A DNA stretch of 64,000 bases from positions 2,071,001 to 2,135,000 of the forward strand of contig NZ_JAIQXE010000001.1 of assembly GCF_020076305.1 (NCBI RefSeq), given 5' to 3'. Of the stretch, positions 25,279 through 33,299 are shown in pieces. How positions within the stretch are numbered: the first letter of the stretch is position 1; every line of letters starts with the position of its first letter. The notes under the pieces are model-generated. The model was not told where the DNA came from and did no database searches. It saw nothing but the letters and a program-made list of their open reading frames with translations. This DNA is from Flavihumibacter profundi. Its GTDB lineage: Bacteria; Bacteroidota; Bacteroidia; Chitinophagales; Chitinophagaceae. Made by a program: the position numbers and the translations under genes.

Positions 25279-26832
25279 ATGAAAATCAGGTGGCGGGAAC
25301 ATGAATTACTTTTGATAACGATTTTAGCGGTCGTCCAGGTCATTAATATACTGATGAATGCATACCACGCCGGTTATGAAGACATCAGGCAATTAACGGA
25401 AAGGTTCAGCCAGGCAGCCCTGGACTTCAATTATGGCTGGAATGTATTATTGCCCAAGGTCGGATCTGTTGTACTTTTCTACTGCACATACCTGGCCATT
25501 AACAAGCTGTTGATTCCCTTATTACGCAAGATCTCGTTCAATGAAATTGAAAAAATATTATCTGCAAGTATTGCCCGGGCATTCGCCCTGGTGATCACTT
25601 TTAGTTTCTTACTAGCACTGGGCGCTAATCTTTTTTCCTATTTTGGGCGGCCGGATTTCTTTAATTACGCGGAATACGGGCTCCTGGCCCTGCTTGGCTA
25701 TAACGACCAGCCGCTGACAGATATCTTCTTCGGCTTCCAAAGGGCTTTAGGCATTGTACTGACCATATTATCCTTCGGGATCTTACGGGAGCTGGCCATT
25801 TCCCGCATTGAAAGGGATGGCCCCCAAAAGGACTACCGGATCTTAATGGCGAACAATATTACCCTGATCATTTCCATTTACCTGATCATCATCTCTTTTA
25901 TCAATCCATTGCATATTACATTTATCCGGCTGCTATTTACGGGAATCGCCGGACTGCTATTTTATATCTATACTACATTCTGGCTTTTCCCATTTAAGGC
26001 AGACAGGAAGTTCCGCAGCAAACCGGTATTAACCAGGTTATTGCTGGCTGCATTCTGCTGCTCCATCCCTTTTTGGTTTGTCTTTGATGGTGATGATGAG
26101 CGGCTGGCAATGTTTTTGAGGACCTGGGGTGCATTTGTTTTTATAGTTACACCAATTTTTTGGGTACTCTACCAATTAAGGAAAGACAACTTATTAGCAC
26201 TTCGGGGAATCCGGGCCGAGTTGGCCAATTCAACAGCTGACCTGCAATTCCTGCGCGCACAGATCAATCCGCATTTTTTGTTCAATGCGCTGAATACCTT
26301 GTATGGAACGGCATTGATGGAGAAATCCGAACTTACTGCCAATGGCATTCAAAAACTGGGCGACATGATGCGCTTCGTACTTCATGAAAATAATAAGGAC
26401 TTTATTTCCATGCAAAAAGAAACGGAATACCTGTCCAACTATATTGACCTGCAAAAACTTCGCCTGCAGACCTCACCAGGCATCCTCATCGAAGATAATC
26501 TTGAAGAAACCAATTGCAGGCAGCAAATCGCCCCCATGCTATTGATCCCCTTAGTGGAGAATGCTTTTAAACATGGTATCAGTCACCAGGAAAAATCATG
26601 GATTCATATACGACTGGAATGCGGGGATAACACCATCTATTTTGAAGTGAAGAACAGCTTGCATAAAAACAGGGACACCATCCAGGATAATGATGCCTCA
26701 GGAATTGGATTGGCCAATGTCAGGGAAAGACTCAACCTGATCTATCCCAACAGGCATGAATTGTATATCCACCAGGATGCCCGTGAATTTATCGCCAGGC
26801 TATTGATCAAAGAAACCTCATCAATACATTAG
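25279..26832 (+). CDS. LytS-type multi-pass sensor histidine kinase
   Basis: A 517-residue membrane kinase. About eight membrane segments fill residues 10-310, without an obvious periplasmic ligand domain. The cytoplasmic part is the His_kinase (PF06580) domain: LRAQINPHFLFNALN with the phosphorylated His332, then an ATPase region with PLVENAFKHG (N box) and ASGIGLANVRERL (G box). Kinases of this class phosphorylate LytTR regulators, and such a regulator follows after 1 bp. The stimulus is unknown. Start ATG at 25279 agrees with the upstream -7 box. Confidence 0.93.
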   Translation: MKIRWREHELLLITILAVVQVINILMNAYHAGYEDIRQLTERFSQAALDFNYGWNVLLPKVGSVVLFYCTYLAINKLLIPLLRKISFNEIEKILSASIARAFALVITFSFLLALGANLFSYFGRPDFFNYAEYGLLALLGYNDQPLTDIFFGFQRALGIVLTILSFGILRELAISRIERDGPQKDYRILMANNITLIISIYLIIISFINPLHITFIRLLFTGIAGLLFYIYTTFWLFPFKADRKFRSKPVLTRLLLAAFCCSIPFWFVFDGDDERLAMFLRTWGAFVFIVTPIFWVLYQLRKDNLLALRGIRAELANSTADLQFLRAQINPHFLFNALNTLYGTALMEKSELTANGIQKLGDMMRFVLHENNKDFISMQKETEYLSNYIDLQKLRLQTSPGILIEDNLEETNCRQQIAPMLLIPLVENAFKHGISHQEKSWIHIRLECGDNTIYFEVKNSLHKNRDTIQDNDASGIGLANVRERLNLIYPNRHELYIHQDAREFIARLLIKETSSIH

Positions 26833-26833
26833 T

Positions 26834-27526
26834 ATGCTAAAAGCAATTGTGCTGGACGATGAGCCCCTGGCCCTGGAAGTCGTGAAAAGCATGACGGAAA
26901 AAGTAAGTTTTGTTGATGTACTTGCTTACTTCGCCAATGCCTTTGAAGCGATGGATTTCCTGAAAAAAAATCCGGTTGACCTGGTCTTCCTTGATATTAA
27001 AATGCCCGACATCACAGGTATTGATTTCCTGAAATCCTTAGCCAATCCCCCAATGGTCATATTCACTACTGCATATAGCGAACATGCTGTGGAAAGTTTT
27101 GAACTCGACGCGATAGATTACCTGCTAAAACCTTTTTCAATGGTCCGGTTCCTGAAAGCCTGCAACAAAGCTTATGAAGCAGATGGCCGCAGGGCAAGGC
27201 AAACAGAAGAGAATAAAAAGCCCGATTATATTTTTATCAAAAGCGGCTATGAGCAGATCCGCATCCTGCTGGCTGATATCCTGTATGCAGAAGGCAGCGG
27301 TAACTATGTTCAATTTGTATTGGACAACAAGAAGATTGCCTCAAGGCTAACCATGGGTGAAGCTGAAGAGATATTGCCAAAATCAGCATTCATCAGAATA
27401 CACAGATCCTATATTGTCGCAAAACAACACATCCAAAAAATAGACCGCAAATCGGTGTGGACCAACATAACAGAATTGCCAATTGGACCGGCATACCTCA
27501 CTGAAATAGAAAAAATAACCCGCTAA
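26834..27526 (+). CDS. LytTR-family response regulator
   Basis: A 230-residue regulator with a receiver domain (1-120; acidic pair at 8-9, phosphorylated Asp54 in FLDIKMP, conserved Lys in YLLKPF) and a C-terminal LytTR DNA-binding domain (about 130-230; IFIKSGYEQIRILLADILYAE, FIRIHRSYIV). Partner of the kinase immediately upstream, with which it is surely co-transcribed. Its target genes cannot be predicted from the window. Confidence 0.95.
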   Translation: MLKAIVLDDEPLALEVVKSMTEKVSFVDVLAYFANAFEAMDFLKKNPVDLVFLDIKMPDITGIDFLKSLANPPMVIFTTAYSEHAVESFELDAIDYLLKPFSMVRFLKACNKAYEADGRRARQTEENKKPDYIFIKSGYEQIRILLADILYAEGSGNYVQFVLDNKKIASRLTMGEAEEILPKSAFIRIHRSYIVAKQHIQKIDRKSVWTNITELPIGPAYLTEIEKITR

Positions 27527-27578
27527 ATCATGAAAGATTACCCACCAGCAAATTATCAATACAACTGCCATGAAAAGA

Positions 27579-27616
27579 AATCCCCCGGCGCTAGCCTCCG
27601 GGGGATTACTTTTTTT
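27579..27616 (+). terminator. Terminator of the LytS-LytTR operon
   Basis: AATCCCCCGG and CCGGGGGATT form a perfect 10-bp stem with a 9-base loop, then AC and seven T. The T run covers the stop codon of the convergent gene at 27615-28184. Confidence 0.85.
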
Positions 27617-28184
27617 ACAGGGTAATGTCCAATTTCCCCTCGTTGCCTGGGATATCCCTGGCCGTGGCACTGATACTGCAGCCAGCCACCAACGGGTTTT
27701 CCTTTACCGTCGTATATCCCCACCTGTTGCGGTGGATGGGATTCAGGATGGCATTACCTTCTTCCACCAATTCGCCGGTGGCCGTGCGAATGCTAACAAA
27801 GACACTGGCCACACGGAAATCATCTTTTGCATTAATCTCAATCAATGCTCCCGGAAGTCCGGCATATTTTCCCGGGTCGATACCTTTCACAACCGGCGCT
27901 TTCAGGGCATCCCTGAAGGCCATGTTATGGGCGGTTTTGCCCGACGGGGCTTTTCTTTCATACTCTGCTTTCAACTCGGGCGAAGCCATTGCACCTGTAG
28001 CATAAGCCGAAGCATCCGCAAATTTGTCACGTACCCTGACCTGGTTTTCGGTGGGGACTGTGTTTTTGTCGATGGTGGGCATCAGCGCGATGTGCGTGTT
28101 CTTCCCCCTTTTTTTGTAAACGAATTGTTTACCTACATTTCCACGCGCTCCATTTACAAGCGCATTTTTTGTAACTCTGGCCAT
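27615..28184 (-). CDS. Hypothetical protein, basic N-terminus and beta-rich C-terminus
   Basis: A 189-residue protein of unknown function, without signal peptide or membrane segment. The first 25 residues are basic and Gly-rich (GARGNVGKQFVYKKRGK), then VPTENQVRVRDKFADASAYA. The C-terminal half has alternating strands and looks like an Ig-like or beta-sandwich unit (DDFRVASVFVSIRTATG, VAGCSISATARD). The layout (Gly-rich start, then a line of conserved N/Q and R residues, then a sandwich) resembles Bacteroidota DUF6266-type proteins, but I would not assign it. It is divergent from the orphan LytTR gene across the repeat array, so the regulator could control it. Confidence 0.75.
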   Translation of the reverse strand: MARVTKNALVNGARGNVGKQFVYKKRGKNTHIALMPTIDKNTVPTENQVRVRDKFADASAYATGAMASPELKAEYERKAPSGKTAHNMAFRDALKAPVVKGIDPGKYAGLPGALIEINAKDDFRVASVFVSIRTATGELVEEGNAILNPIHRNRWGYTTVKENPLVAGCSISATARDIPGNEGKLDITL

Positions 28185-28446
28185 TTTTTTGTTTTTTAGT
28201 TTTTAATAAAAATTGGGTTTTTTGTGTTTGCTGCAGAAGGAAGCCTGGCGGGTCACAACTCCCGTTTCAGCTTATGTGATGCTCCTCAGCAATAACAACA
28301 ACCAAAAATAATTAGCCAGAAAATAGTTTTTCAGTCTTTGGTACTGGCTATACTCATTTCCGGTACCGGATATAGAGAAATCAGGGACGTACCGGTTTTT
28401 GAGGGGGCATAAAGCATGTATTCGCAGCCGTTGAAAGAAGTCCGGA

Positions 28447-28530
28447 CCATGTGCCATCCATGTGCCATCCATGTGAAAAATGCCTATTTTACGCAGGAAA
28501 GCACATGGTTGGCACATGGTTGGCACATGG
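28447..28530. repeat. Inverted array of 3 + 3 CCATGTGC repeats with 11-bp period
   Basis: CCATGTGC begins at 28447, 28458 and (last base changed) 28469. The reverse complement GCACATGG begins at 28501, 28512 and 28523. Each set has an exact 11-bp period; the two 30-bp arms differ at only three positions as an inverted repeat around a 24-bp A/T-rich centre. It ends 29 bp before the orphan LytTR start codon. It may be an operator array for that protein or a long RNA hairpin. The rest of the 375-bp gap 28185-28559 shows no gene. Confidence 0.85.
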
Positions 28531-28559
28531 ATCAGGCTAAAAAAACTTAACCGATCAAT

Positions 28560-28919
28560 ATGACAAAATCAATCTATTTCTACCGGAACAATGGCACCTT
28601 GCAAAGGATCGACCTCGATGAAGTTTTCGCCCTGGAAACGGCTAAGAATTATGTGAAATTTTATACCCCCGAAGGAAAACACGTGGTGCGCATTTCACTT
28701 GAAACGGCCATGAAACAATTGAAGGATAAAGGCTTTGTACAGATCCATCGGTATTATGCAGTAGCCATCGAAAAGATCCATGTCATCGATAAAGAGAATG
28801 TATATTTTAGTCAAAATAAAGAAGACAACCTGCCGGTCACAAAAAGTTATTATGCGAATTTGATCAGTCGATTAAAAATGCTTGGGGAAGACGGGGAAAC
28901 CGATAACGAAATAGGATAG
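28560..28919 (+). CDS. Orphan LytTR DNA-binding protein without receiver domain
   Basis: A 119-residue protein consisting only of a LytTR domain: RIDLDEVFALETAKNYVKFY, VVRISLETAMKQLKDKGF and the recognition region FVQIHRYYAVAIEKI, followed by a short acidic tail. With no receiver it cannot be controlled by phosphorylation in the usual way; level, partner protein or ligand must set its activity. The large inverted repeat array immediately upstream suggests autoregulation, and also control of the divergent gene at 28184. LytTR proteins bind direct repeats about 21-22 bp apart, which equals two periods of the array. Confidence 0.9.
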   Translation: MTKSIYFYRNNGTLQRIDLDEVFALETAKNYVKFYTPEGKHVVRISLETAMKQLKDKGFVQIHRYYAVAIEKIHVIDKENVYFSQNKEDNLPVTKSYYANLISRLKMLGEDGETDNEIG

Positions 28920-28929
28920 CATCACCAGA

Positions 28930-29240
28930 TTAATGAGTATTCCTGGCATACACCTGGTATCCCCAGGCAGTTAAGCTGTTATTATGATCATGGTTGGTCT
29001 TTGCAGCATTACCATACTTTTCAAACTCAGGGCGGTTGGTGCAAAAATGCCTTCTGCAGTATATTGCCGCAAGTTCACTTCATAAATATTGGTAGTATGG
29101 TTCCAACCAGGAGGTGCAAAAAACAAAGTACTCATGGTTGCAGAATTACCAGGTTTCAATTTAGCAGCTTGTTTATTAGTGGATAACAAAGTAAATGCCA
29201 GCAGAGCCAGCGGCAGTTTCTGCAGTATACTCTGGTTTTT
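28930..29240 (-). pseudogene. Remnant of a secreted GH13 alpha-amylase-family gene
   Basis: On the minus strand a signal-like stretch (LPLALLAFTLLS) is followed by PPGWNHTTNIYEVNLRQYT and AEGIF, the N-terminal signature of secreted GH13 enzymes (usually NIYEVNVRQYTPEGTF). The reading frame then goes wrong: in the next frame TNRPEFEKYGN leads to SLTAWGYQVYARNTH and a stop, like the LKPWEYRVY end of such enzymes. Hundreds of residues between the two ends are missing and the frame is shifted, so it is a deletion remnant. It fills most of the 413-bp gap before ispH. Confidence 0.6.
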
Positions 29241-29289
29241 GGTGAAAATAAGATAATCACACACCCACTTCCTTACGTAACAAACAAAG

Positions 29290-29297
29290 TACATTTG
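29290..29297 (+). promoter_or_regulatory. -7 box of ispH promoter
   Basis: TACATTTG followed by CAGC matches the Bacteroidota TAnnTTTG box, 35 bp before the ispH ATG. The -33 box is not clear. Confidence 0.5.
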
Positions 29298-29332
29298 CAG
29301 CTGTTAAAGAGAGATTACACAACTAACCAGTA

Positions 29333-30532
29333 ATGAAACAATTTGAAGTGCCGGTTAAATACCGGAGCCCTATAATATCAGCCATCAAGAATAAACGGAA
29401 ACAGGAAGACCGGTTAAAAAAGGATTTTTCCCCGACCATGCTGGATTTAGGTGCTGTAAAAATTTACCTGGCCCGGCACTTTGGTTTCTGCTATGGGGTT
29501 GAAAATGCTATCGAAATCGCTTTTCGTACAGTGGAAGAGAACCCCGGCAAACGGATTTTCCTGTTAAGTGAAATGATCCATAACCCACAGGTAAATGCCG
29601 ATCTCCAGTCTTATGGGGTTCGGTTTTTACAAGACACTTACGGAAAGCAGTTGATTTCTTTTGACGATGTTACACCTGAAGATATAGTAGTAATACCAGC
29701 TTTTGGAACCACCCTGGCTATAGAACAAATGCTTCGGGAAAAAGGGATTCAGACAGAAAAATATAATACGACCTGCCCATTTGTGGAGAAGGTTTGGAAC
29801 CGGAGTGAGCAGATTGCTGCCAAAGGATACAGCATAGTAATTCACGGAAAGCCCATGCACGAAGAAACCAGGGCAACCTTTTCACATGCTGCAGCCAATG
29901 CACCGGTTGTGATTGTAAATGACATGCAGGATGCAAAAATCCTGGGGCAATACATTACCGGGGAACATGCACCGGAAAGTTTTTATGAAACATTTAAGGG
30001 GAAATATTCCAAGGGGTTTGATATTACCCGCGACCTGGAGCGATTTGGTGTAGTCAACCAGACCACGCAACTGGCGAGTGATACGCAGGCAATCGCAGAA
30101 TACCTGAAAGCGCTGGTCATGAAACATTATGGACTAACGGCATCCAGCATTGGGGAAAGATTTGCCGACACACGCGATACTTTATGTTATGCCACCAGTG
30201 ACAACCAGACAGCAGTTACCAGGATGCTTGAAACTCCAGCCGACCTGGCAATTGTAGTTGGTGGCTACAACTCTTCAAATACTACGCACCTGGTGGAACT
30301 TTGCGAAGAAAAGCTTCCAACCTATTTTATAAGCAATGCGGAAAAGATCATATCTGCTGAAGAAATTCTCCATTTCAATTTCCATACAAAGGCTGAACTA
30401 ATCACAGGCAAATTCCTTCCTGAAAAATCTCCAATAAATATCCTGCTAACCAGCGGCGCTTCCTGCCCTGATGCAGTTGTAGAGGAAGTAATCAAACGAT
30501 TGGCCGAGGTGAAAGGCGTGGCAATCCAATGA
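29333..30532 (+). CDS. ispH: 4-hydroxy-3-methylbut-2-enyl diphosphate reductase
   Basis: IspH (LytB) carries out the last step of the MEP isoprenoid pathway, reducing HMBPP to IPP and DMAPP with a [4Fe-4S] cluster. The three cluster cysteines are Cys53 (HFGFCYGVENA), Cys148 (TTCPFVEKVW) and Cys378 (SGASCPDAVVEE). At 399 residues it is about 100 longer than the E. coli enzyme; the extra parts are a basic N-terminal extension of about 40 residues and an insertion near 190-240, as in the long form of Bacteroidota. The polyprenyl synthase at 43.9 kb would use its product. Confidence 0.95.
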   Translation: MKQFEVPVKYRSPIISAIKNKRKQEDRLKKDFSPTMLDLGAVKIYLARHFGFCYGVENAIEIAFRTVEENPGKRIFLLSEMIHNPQVNADLQSYGVRFLQDTYGKQLISFDDVTPEDIVVIPAFGTTLAIEQMLREKGIQTEKYNTTCPFVEKVWNRSEQIAAKGYSIVIHGKPMHEETRATFSHAAANAPVVIVNDMQDAKILGQYITGEHAPESFYETFKGKYSKGFDITRDLERFGVVNQTTQLASDTQAIAEYLKALVMKHYGLTASSIGERFADTRDTLCYATSDNQTAVTRMLETPADLAIVVGGYNSSNTTHLVELCEEKLPTYFISNAEKIISAEEILHFNFHTKAELITGKFLPEKSPINILLTSGASCPDAVVEEVIKRLAEVKGVAIQ

Positions 30533-30565
30533 TTATGAGGTTCTGATTACAGTTTAGAGGCTAAA

Positions 30566-30617
30566 AAGGGTGAAAACACCCTTGCGGGAAGTAATTGAGT
30601 TATTTAAATTTAAATAA
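30566..30617. repeat. Hairpin and 18-bp perfect palindrome upstream of the 7-TM gene
   Basis: AAGGGTG/CACCCTT with loop AAAA (30566-30583) lies 34 bp after ispH but has no T tract, so it is a weak terminator at best. At 30600-30617 TTATTTAAA joins its own reverse complement TTTAAATAA without a spacer, 18 bp before the next start codon: a possible operator, though pure A/T palindromes arise easily in A+T-rich DNA. Confidence 0.5.
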
Positions 30618-30634
30618 ACATTACTTCGAAATCA

Positions 30635-31291
30635 ATGGAGCTATATCAGAAAATTCAAGTAGTACAATTTATTGTAATAATAATAACATGTTGCTTTGGG
30701 ATATTTCTACTTTGGAATAAAAAAAGCCCTGAGCGAAAATTTATATTAATATTTTGTTTAATCGACATTCCAGTAATGGCATTTACGATTTATCAATATT
30801 ATATTAAAATTTATTTTAGTTCATTTTGGTTATCTACAGTTATTTTTAGTTGGTGCGAAATATTTTTTCTGTCATACTATATCTCAGAAATTATCTCAAA
30901 AAGGAAGACAATAATTATCCCAATAATCATTTGCCTAACTTGTCCAATCATATCGTCTATATTATTAAAAAACATACATGAAATACCTCTTCTTGTAAGC
31001 AATATATATATAACCTATTATGTATTTCTTTACTTTCAATGGGTTTTCACAAAACAGTCTAATTGTAAATTAATAAACACTAGCCATTTTTGGATAATTC
31101 TTGGTCTTCTCTTATGCTATTCAACAACAATTCCAATCTGGATTTCAGAATTGGTCATATGGTCCTGGGGTAATTGGGACCTACACATTAAAGTTGATCT
31201 AAACTTGCTTATAATATTCACCATTTTAAATATGATTATGTATATATTATTTATTCGTTCATTTTTTTTAGTAAAATCAAACTCAAATTAA
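30635..31291 (+). CDS. Seven-transmembrane hypothetical protein (module 1)
   Basis: A 218-residue inner-membrane protein with seven hydrophobic segments (about 8-27, 36-57, 63-84, 92-110, 119-139, 152-173, 187-211) and small loops; no enzyme motif. A landmark near segment six is SHFWIILGLLLCY, matched by NPKFWIIVGIMIY in the protein at 33756, so the two are paralogues. It precedes a NarL-type kinase by 75 bp and could supply the sensing surface that the kinase lacks. The DNA is strongly A+T-rich (12 G+C of 60 bases at 30961-31020 by hand count), unlike the flanks. Confidence 0.8.
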   Translation: MELYQKIQVVQFIVIIITCCFGIFLLWNKKSPERKFILIFCLIDIPVMAFTIYQYYIKIYFSSFWLSTVIFSWCEIFFLSYYISEIISKRKTIIIPIIICLTCPIISSILLKNIHEIPLLVSNIYITYYVFLYFQWVFTKQSNCKLINTSHFWIILGLLLCYSTTIPIWISELVIWSWGNWDLHIKVDLNLLIIFTILNMIMYILFIRSFFLVKSNSN

Positions 31292-31366
31292 TATAGAAGT
31301 TAAAACCTCGAAAACTCACGTTACAGAATCCTAAGAAATATTTTCTCCAATTTCAAAAAAAATGAA

Positions 31367-32203
31367 ATGTCGCCTACCACAATATTACTCATCATTGTTA
31401 TGGGATCTATATTTATTCTAATAGTTTTTTCAATTTTTATACTTCATTTAATTAAACTTTATAATAATAGACAAATTGAGTTTACAAACAATATGATGCT
31501 TAATCAAATAGAAAATGAAAAGCGAATATTAAGTACTAGAATAGAAGTTTATGAAGAAACAATCCAGAATATTTCAAGAGAAATTCATGATAATGTTAAC
31601 CAATTATTGACTCTGTCAAAATTGAACTTAAACTCAATTGACAACACAAGTAATAATGAAAATAGAATACAAATAGCAAAGGACCTTATAACTACAGCTA
31701 TTGGGGAATTGACAAATATTTCAAGAAGTTTAAGTGCGGAAATTCTAAATGAAGTAGGTTTATTCAGATCTATTGAAATTGAAACCGAAAGATTGAATAA
31801 AATAAATTTAATTGAAATTGAAACAGATCTAAGATGTAATGTACCAGCCTTAAATCCGGATTTGCAGTTAATAATATATAGAATTTTTCAAGAATCATTA
31901 CGTAATTCAATAATTCATGGAAAGGCATCTAAAATAAAAATTGAACTAGAGCTATTAAATCAAAATCTATTATTGACCATTACGGATAATGGCAAAGGGT
32001 TTGATTATACAAAATTTTTTGAGTCTGAAAATTTTGTCCACCAAGGGCTTAAAAACATGAAAAAAAGAATTGAATTAGTAAACGGTAAAATGATTATTAA
32101 TTCCAAATTAGAACAAGGTACAGTATTAGTTTTCGAAATACCAATTATGACAAATCAGAAGGATTCAATCAATAATTTTATTTCGCATCCCATACATAAT
32201 TAA
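31367..32203 (+). CDS. NarL-type sensor histidine kinase, small (module 1)
   Basis: A 278-residue kinase with one N-terminal membrane helix (about 5-29), a coiled-coil linker, a HisKA_3 dimerisation domain with His74 in REIHDNVNQLL, and an ATPase domain (N box SLRNSIIHGKASKI, G1 DNGKGFDY, G2 GLKNMKKR). It has no extracellular domain. The gene is A+T-rich (17 of 60 at 31801-31860). Its 3' end overlaps the 3' end of the convergent regulator gene by 39 bp, an arrangement that puts antisense RNA over both tails. Confidence 0.9.
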   Translation: MSPTTILLIIVMGSIFILIVFSIFILHLIKLYNNRQIEFTNNMMLNQIENEKRILSTRIEVYEETIQNISREIHDNVNQLLTLSKLNLNSIDNTSNNENRIQIAKDLITTAIGELTNISRSLSAEILNEVGLFRSIEIETERLNKINLIEIETDLRCNVPALNPDLQLIIYRIFQESLRNSIIHGKASKIKIELELLNQNLLLTITDNGKGFDYTKFFESENFVHQGLKNMKKRIELVNGKMIINSKLEQGTVLVFEIPIMTNQKDSINNFISHPIHN

Positions 32204-32824
32204 TCCAGCAATAGTTTTTGCGCCAACCTTTGATTTCATGTTCTGCCGTATCGTTTCAATTGTTCTTGGGCTTAAAAAAACTTCCTTGGATATTTCTTCT
32301 GTGGTTTTATCTTCAGCCAGAAGTTTTAAAATCCGGGTTTCCTTTTCGGAAAACTTTATGGGATTGGGATAAAATTGACGGACAGTTTTTTTTGTCTGCA
32401 GCTTGGATAAGACCGCTTTATTAACGAGATCATTAAAATAAAAATCCTCATTCATACAGGCCAGGATTGCCTGGTAAATTTCTTCGGGGTCAGAAGTTTT
32501 TGTTAAGTAGGCATTTGCACCCATCTCCATCATCTTAGTTATCATCTCCTGGTCATCATACATTGTAAGCACAATAATCCTTACATCATCATATTCCTTC
32601 CGGAGCATACCAATAGCATTTACACCATCAACTTCAGGCATCCTGATATCCATTAATAAAACATCAGGCTTTTTGAGTTGCATTTTGTGCATCAAATCAC
32701 GACCATCTTCAGCTTCCCATAAGATTTTCAGGTATTCTTTCCCCTTCAGGGCCATTTTTATGCCGTCACGAAAGATTTTATGATCATCGGCCAGACTAAC
32801 CTTGATACTTAACTCAGCGCTCAT
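32165..32824 (-). CDS. NarL/FixJ-family response regulator (module 1)
   Basis: A 219-residue regulator: receiver domain (about 5-125; Asp59 in LLMDIRMP, TK pair near the end) and a LuxR-type helix-turn-helix (about 155-215; FSEKETRILKLLAED, ISKEVFLSPRTIETIRQNM). It ends MRNKIID, almost as its paralogue at 35401 (VKNNLID). It is convergent with, not downstream of, its likely kinase, and the 39-bp overlap changes both C-termini together. Base composition is ordinary for the window (24 G+C of 60 at 32581-32640), unlike the kinase. Confidence 0.93.
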   Translation of the reverse strand: MSAELSIKVSLADDHKIFRDGIKMALKGKEYLKILWEAEDGRDLMHKMQLKKPDVLLMDIRMPEVDGVNAIGMLRKEYDDVRIIVLTMYDDQEMITKMMEMGANAYLTKTSDPEEIYQAILACMNEDFYFNDLVNKAVLSKLQTKKTVRQFYPNPIKFSEKETRILKLLAEDKTTEEISKEVFLSPRTIETIRQNMKSKVGAKTIAGLIMYGMRNKIID

Positions 32825-33299
32825 GGGTTTGGGTAGTTTTTATTAGGATGTTCAGTTTTGGTTGAATATTAACGTATAAGATTACAATATCGTATTTCCA
32901 CTCGATTTTTTCAGTAATTCTAAACCTAAGTTCCTTTCTTAAATACGTGATATAAGTGGAAAATACTATGCCAAATCATCAAATAAATCAAAAAATTAAA
33001 GCTTTTGACAAATAGAATAATTCCCTCTATTCTACCCAATCGCCCCTAATATCTATTTTTTTTATTATTAAAATCGTAAACTTACAAAAACATAGATAGT
33101 AATTATACGGTTTTTATAACGTATTTTTACTTATTTTTACTTCGTATCTTTACTATACTTTTCTTCGTAAATCCACTATGGTATTGAATTACAGCCAAAT
33201 TAGAACAATTTCTATTAGAAATAGCCCATTGCCGTATTTTTTTTTTTACTGGTTATTCACAGTACGAAATCAATCCACTTCTTACTAAAACTTACAATT
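32825..33299. other. 475-bp A+T-rich intergenic region with short direct repeats
   Basis: No gene seen. It holds a perfect 10-bp tandem duplication (ATTTTTACTT at 33123 and 33133) and two related 11-mers, CGTATTTTTAC at 33120 and CGTATCTTTAC at 33143, 23 bp apart; the latter contains a -7-like TATCTTTA. A T tract lies at about 33236-33247, ahead of the gene at 33300. It is the largest empty stretch outside remnants and likely carries promoters for both flanking genes. Confidence 0.5.

Noticed and set aside
28447..28530. CRISPR array
   Set aside because: Repeats are 8-11 bp with no spacers of constant length and occur in both orientations; no cas genes nearby.
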